From the NCBI RefSeq assembly GCF_002964045.1, contig NZ_POPB01000254.1, positions 45,977 to 109,976 of the forward strand: a stretch of DNA of 64,000 nt, read 5' to 3'. Origin of the DNA: Streptococcus suis. Lineage in GTDB: Bacteria; Bacillota; Bacilli; Lactobacillales; Streptococcaceae. Within the stretch, counting starts at the first letter, position 1. Every line of letters starts with the position of its first letter. Made by a program: the position numbers and the translations under genes. Under the pieces are notes generated by a model. The model was not told where the DNA came from, searched no databases, and was given only the letters and a program-made list of their open reading frames with translations. Of the stretch, positions 61,702-64,000 are shown in pieces.

Positions 61702-62430
61702 ATGGAACAAAATGATATCGTATATGGCGTACATGCTGTAGTGGAGAGTTTGGAGGCCAACACCGGCAACAAACTCTACATTCAGGATGATTTGCGCGGA
61801 AAAAATGTAGAAAAAATCAAGGCGCTGGCAGCAGAGAAGAAGGTGTCGATTTCTTGGACGCCCAAGAAGACCCTGTCCGACATGACAGAAGGTGCCGTCC
61901 ACCAAGGATTTGTCCTGCGGGTCTCTGAGTTCGCTTATGCGGACCTATCGGTGATTTTGGAAAAGGCAGAGCAGGAAGATAATCCCCTCATTCTCATCTT
62001 GGACGGTCTGACAGATCCCCACAACTTTGGCTCGATTTTACGGACTGCAGATGCCACACAGGTAGCAGGCATCATCATTCCCAAGCACCGAGCAGTTGGC
62101 GTGACCCCAGTTGTGGCAAAGACTTCCACAGGTGCGGTGGCCCATGTCCCAATCGCCCGAGTGACCAATCTCAGCCAAACCCTAGATAAGCTTAAGGAGG
62201 CTGGTTTCTGGGTATTTGGCACGGATATGAACGGAACCCCAAGCCACAAGTGGAATACGGCTGGAAAACTAGCCCTCATTATCGGCAACGAAGGCAAGGG
62301 CATCTCCAGCAATATCAAAAAGCAGGTGGATGAGATGATTACCATTCCTATGAAGGGCCATGTCCAATCTCTCAATGCCAGCGTGGCAGCCGCTGTGCTT
62401 ATGTATGAAGTATTTCGGAAGAAAATCTAA
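61702..62430 (+). CDS. rlmB: 23S rRNA (guanosine-2'-O-)-methyltransferase RlmB (SpoU/TrmH family)
   Basis: 242 residues. N-terminal substrate-binding domain (NDIVYGVHAVVESLEAN), then the SPOUT methyltransferase domain with motif 1 LDGLTDPHNFGSILRTADA (about 98-116), motif 2 LALIIGNEGKGISSNI and motif 3 IPMKGHVQSLNASVAAAVLMYE (about 215-236). It methylates G2251 of 23S rRNA. No ribosome site precedes the ATG, which sits at the predicted transcription start. yacP starts directly after its stop. Confidence 0.92.
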   Translation: MEQNDIVYGVHAVVESLEANTGNKLYIQDDLRGKNVEKIKALAAEKKVSISWTPKKTLSDMTEGAVHQGFVLRVSEFAYADLSVILEKAEQEDNPLILILDGLTDPHNFGSILRTADATQVAGIIIPKHRAVGVTPVVAKTSTGAVAHVPIARVTNLSQTLDKLKEAGFWVFGTDMNGTPSHKWNTAGKLALIIGNEGKGISSNIKKQVDEMITIPMKGHVQSLNASVAAAVLMYEVFRKKI

Positions 62431-62952
62431 ATGAGAGCAAAAGTTCTCATTGTAGATGGCTACAACATGATTGCCTTTTGGCAGTCCACCAAGCAGGATT
62501 TTAAAAAGGGAGACTTGGATGCGGCCAGAACGACCTTGCTTCGCACCTTGTCTCACTACGCAGCCTTTGAACAGATCGAGGTGATCTGTGTCTTTGATGC
62601 CCACCATGTGCCAGGTCTTCGCCAGCAGTATGACGAATTCAAAGTGTCGGTCATTTTTACAGAGGAGGAAGAGACGGCAGATAGTTATATCGAACAGCTC
62701 AGCGCCCAGCTCAATAGTGACCGCCGCAAGCGGGTTTCCGTCGCAACCAGCGACCTCAATGAACAGTGGGTGGTTTTCTCCCAAGGCGCTTTACGGGTTT
62801 CGGCACGTGAGTTGGAGGAGAGAACCAAGGTCATCAAAAAGGACTTGGACAAGTTTGTGGACCAGGTTGAACTCTATACTCCACGGCTCAATCCCTGGTC
62901 AGATGGGAATTTTCAAGCTTTAAAAGAAATGATTGAGGAAATGAAAGAGTGA
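62431..62952 (+). CDS. yacP: NYN-domain ribonuclease YacP/Rae1
   Basis: 173-residue PIN-like NYN nuclease, ribosome-associated in B. subtilis (Rae1). LIVDGYNMIAFW (about 5-16), VICVFDAHHVPG (acidic site, about 50-61), EEETADSYIEQL and VATSDLNEQWV (about 104-118) supply the conserved Asp residues. It follows rlmB without a gap and overlaps degV by 4 nt, a standard Firmicute order. Confidence 0.92.
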   Translation: MRAKVLIVDGYNMIAFWQSTKQDFKKGDLDAARTTLLRTLSHYAAFEQIEVICVFDAHHVPGLRQQYDEFKVSVIFTEEEETADSYIEQLSAQLNSDRRKRVSVATSDLNEQWVVFSQGALRVSARELEERTKVIKKDLDKFVDQVELYTPRLNPWSDGNFQALKEMIEEMKE

Positions 62953-63809
62953 CATTTACAATCGTTACCGATTCGACATCGGATTTGCCAATCAGTTGGG
63001 TCCAAGAAAATGATGTGACCGTGCTTGGTTTGACCATTAACCTAGACGGCGTAACCTATGAAACAGTCGGTGAAAACCGCTTGACCTCAGCGGATCTGCT
63101 GGATAAAATGGCGACTGGAGGCCTTCCGACAACTAGTCAAGTCAACGTTGGTCAGTTTGAGGAAGTCTTTGAGGCTGCAGCCAAGGAAGGTCAAGAAGTG
63201 CTTTATCTCGCCTTTTCATCTGCTCTTTCAGGAACCTATCAGAGCGGAACCATTGCACGCGATATGGTCTTGGACAACTATCCACAAGCCCATATCGAGA
63301 TTGTCGATACCAAGGCGGCTTCTATCGGTGAAGGCTACTTGGTCATGCAGGCGACTCAAGCGCGTGCTGCGGGTAAGACTTTGGCAGAAACCGAGGCACT
63401 TATTGAGGAACTGGTGCCTCGCTTGCGGACCTACCTCTTGGTCGATGACTTTAACCACCTGGTGCGTGGGGGTCGCTTGTCCAAGGCAGCTGCCCTCATT
63501 GGTGGTCTAGTCAATATCAAACCTCTCCTTGCGCTCAATGCGGAAGGAAGGTTAGAAGCGATTGCCAAAATCCGTGGTCGCAAAAAAGGAATCAAGGAAA
63601 TGTTGAACCTGACCTTGGATAATTTGGACCATTCTACGGTTATGGTGGCCTATACAGGTGATATTGAGGCGGCTGAAGCGATTAAGGCAACCTTGTTGGA
63701 AGATGGCCGTGTCAGCGAGGTTCTTTTGACTGAGTTGGGCCCGATTATTACCACCCATACAGGAACAGGGGCATTAGCCATTATTTCTATCAATAAAGAA
63801 GAGAGATAA
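62949..63809 (+). CDS. DegV-family fatty-acid-binding protein
   Basis: 286 residues. Starts with FTIVTDSTSDLP, has the lipid-site PTTSQVNVGQFEEVF (about 58-72) and FSSALSGTYQSG (about 87-98), then LVDDFNHLVRGGRLSKAAALIG (about 159-180) and a C-terminal GPIITTHTGTGAL. DegV (FakB-type) proteins present fatty acids to the FakA kinase; which one this is cannot be told. It overlaps yacP by 4 nt. Confidence 0.92.
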   Translation: MTFTIVTDSTSDLPISWVQENDVTVLGLTINLDGVTYETVGENRLTSADLLDKMATGGLPTTSQVNVGQFEEVFEAAAKEGQEVLYLAFSSALSGTYQSGTIARDMVLDNYPQAHIEIVDTKAASIGEGYLVMQATQARAAGKTLAETEALIEELVPRLRTYLLVDDFNHLVRGGRLSKAAALIGGLVNIKPLLALNAEGRLEAIAKIRGRKKGIKEMLNLTLDNLDHSTVMVAYTGDIEAAEAIKATLLEDGRVSEVLLTELGPIITTHTGTGALAIISINKEER

Positions 63810-64000
63810 TCTCTTCAGATTGCAGACAAACATCGTTTTGGTGTTTGTCTTTTTTACTGTTTTTAGGGAAAAATAGCTGTTTTGGTGCTTAAACCACCTC
63901 ATCTGGACAAAATAAAAAGGCCTTCTTGCCATCCTTTTAACTAGTTTTTTGAGATTTAAGCACGCCAAAGTCAGTCCAATCTTATCCTCCATTTTGGACC
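63774..64000 (-). pseudogene. C-terminal part of a transposase (partial, enters from the right edge)
   Basis: A minus-strand frame open to the window end reads KIGLTLACLNLKKLVKRMAR, resembling the C-terminal ALAYNLKKL pattern of IS1182/IS5-type DDE transposases, and ends with TKTMFVCNLKRLSL. The upstream part is outside the window, so it may be an intact IS rather than a remnant. The frame runs over the degV terminator and into degV, so the true 3' end may be earlier. Confidence 0.4.
63824..63855 (+). terminator. Terminator after degV
   Basis: AGACAAACA/TGTTTGTCT with a 9-nt loop, then TTTTT. Confidence 0.88.

Overview
The window reads as a chromosomal segment of a low-GC Firmicute, most likely Streptococcus suis or a close relative. 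Supporting signs are the Gram-positive PolC, two Rgg-type regulators, an LPXTG (LPQTG) surface protein, MsmK, strong AGGAGG ribosome sites, extended -10 promoters (TGnTATAAT) and several dispersed intergenic repeat families. No rRNA, tRNA or CRISPR array was seen.

Layout. 1-3001: dihydroxyacetone kinase locus, dhaK-dhaL (minus, dhaL cut by the window edge) divergent from dhaS-dhaQ, with dhaS broken by an in-frame stop. 3126-10235: polC, a nitroreductase, pepS and a small membrane stress protein. 10388-17303: accessory surface region with an Rgg regulator, a large coiled-coil LPQTG protein whose promoter carries a G10 tract, two lipoproteins and an unusual beta-helix/membrane/coiled-coil protein. 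17399-22240: leucine operon leuABCD behind a CodY-like box, a leader peptide with three Leu codons and an attenuator. 22241-24260: repeat copies, a YrdC-like protein and a RelBE toxin-antitoxin pair. 24416-28940: an Rgg gene divergent from a small membrane protein and a two-gene ABC exporter. 28985-34571: def, an MFS transporter, an acetyltransferase/rsuA pair, and divergent xpt and xanthine permease. 34658-39159: a MarR-controlled operon with an oxidoreductase, a betaine/choline-type ABC importer and a SnoaL-like protein.

39900-46799 is an AT-rich accessory island and the most interesting part. It holds a two-module AAA+ ATPase (CbxX/SpoVK type), a small partner with a Walker-B-like segment but no P-loop, a WYL-domain regulator, a 39-residue protein, and two overlapping DUF262 (GmrS-like) genes, the second with a DUF1524 HNH nuclease domain. 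Two copies of GGACA-N5-TGTCC lie exactly 11 nt upstream of -10 hexamers, one before the ATPase gene and one before the small protein/DUF262 genes. The two halves therefore look co-regulated, probably by the WYL protein. I interpret the island as a candidate phage- or DNA-defence system.

46885-58985 returns to core genes: uraA behind a PyrR-type attenuator, rpsO, pnp, cysE, a nonsense-interrupted acetyltransferase, a nucleoside phosphorylase, cysS, mrnC, a PucR-like regulator, a GT8 glycosyltransferase and msmK with a cre site. 59113-64000 holds small membrane and transport genes (CadD-like, aromatic acid exporter-like, DUF1761), rlmB-yacP-degV, and a probable transposase fragment at the right edge.

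Recurring themes are: three dispersed repeat families that supply stop codons or promoter parts to neighbouring genes; two probable leaderless mRNAs (the acetyltransferase at 31079 and rlmB at 61702); and two otherwise intact genes each interrupted by one stop codon (dhaS and the acetyltransferase at 52075).
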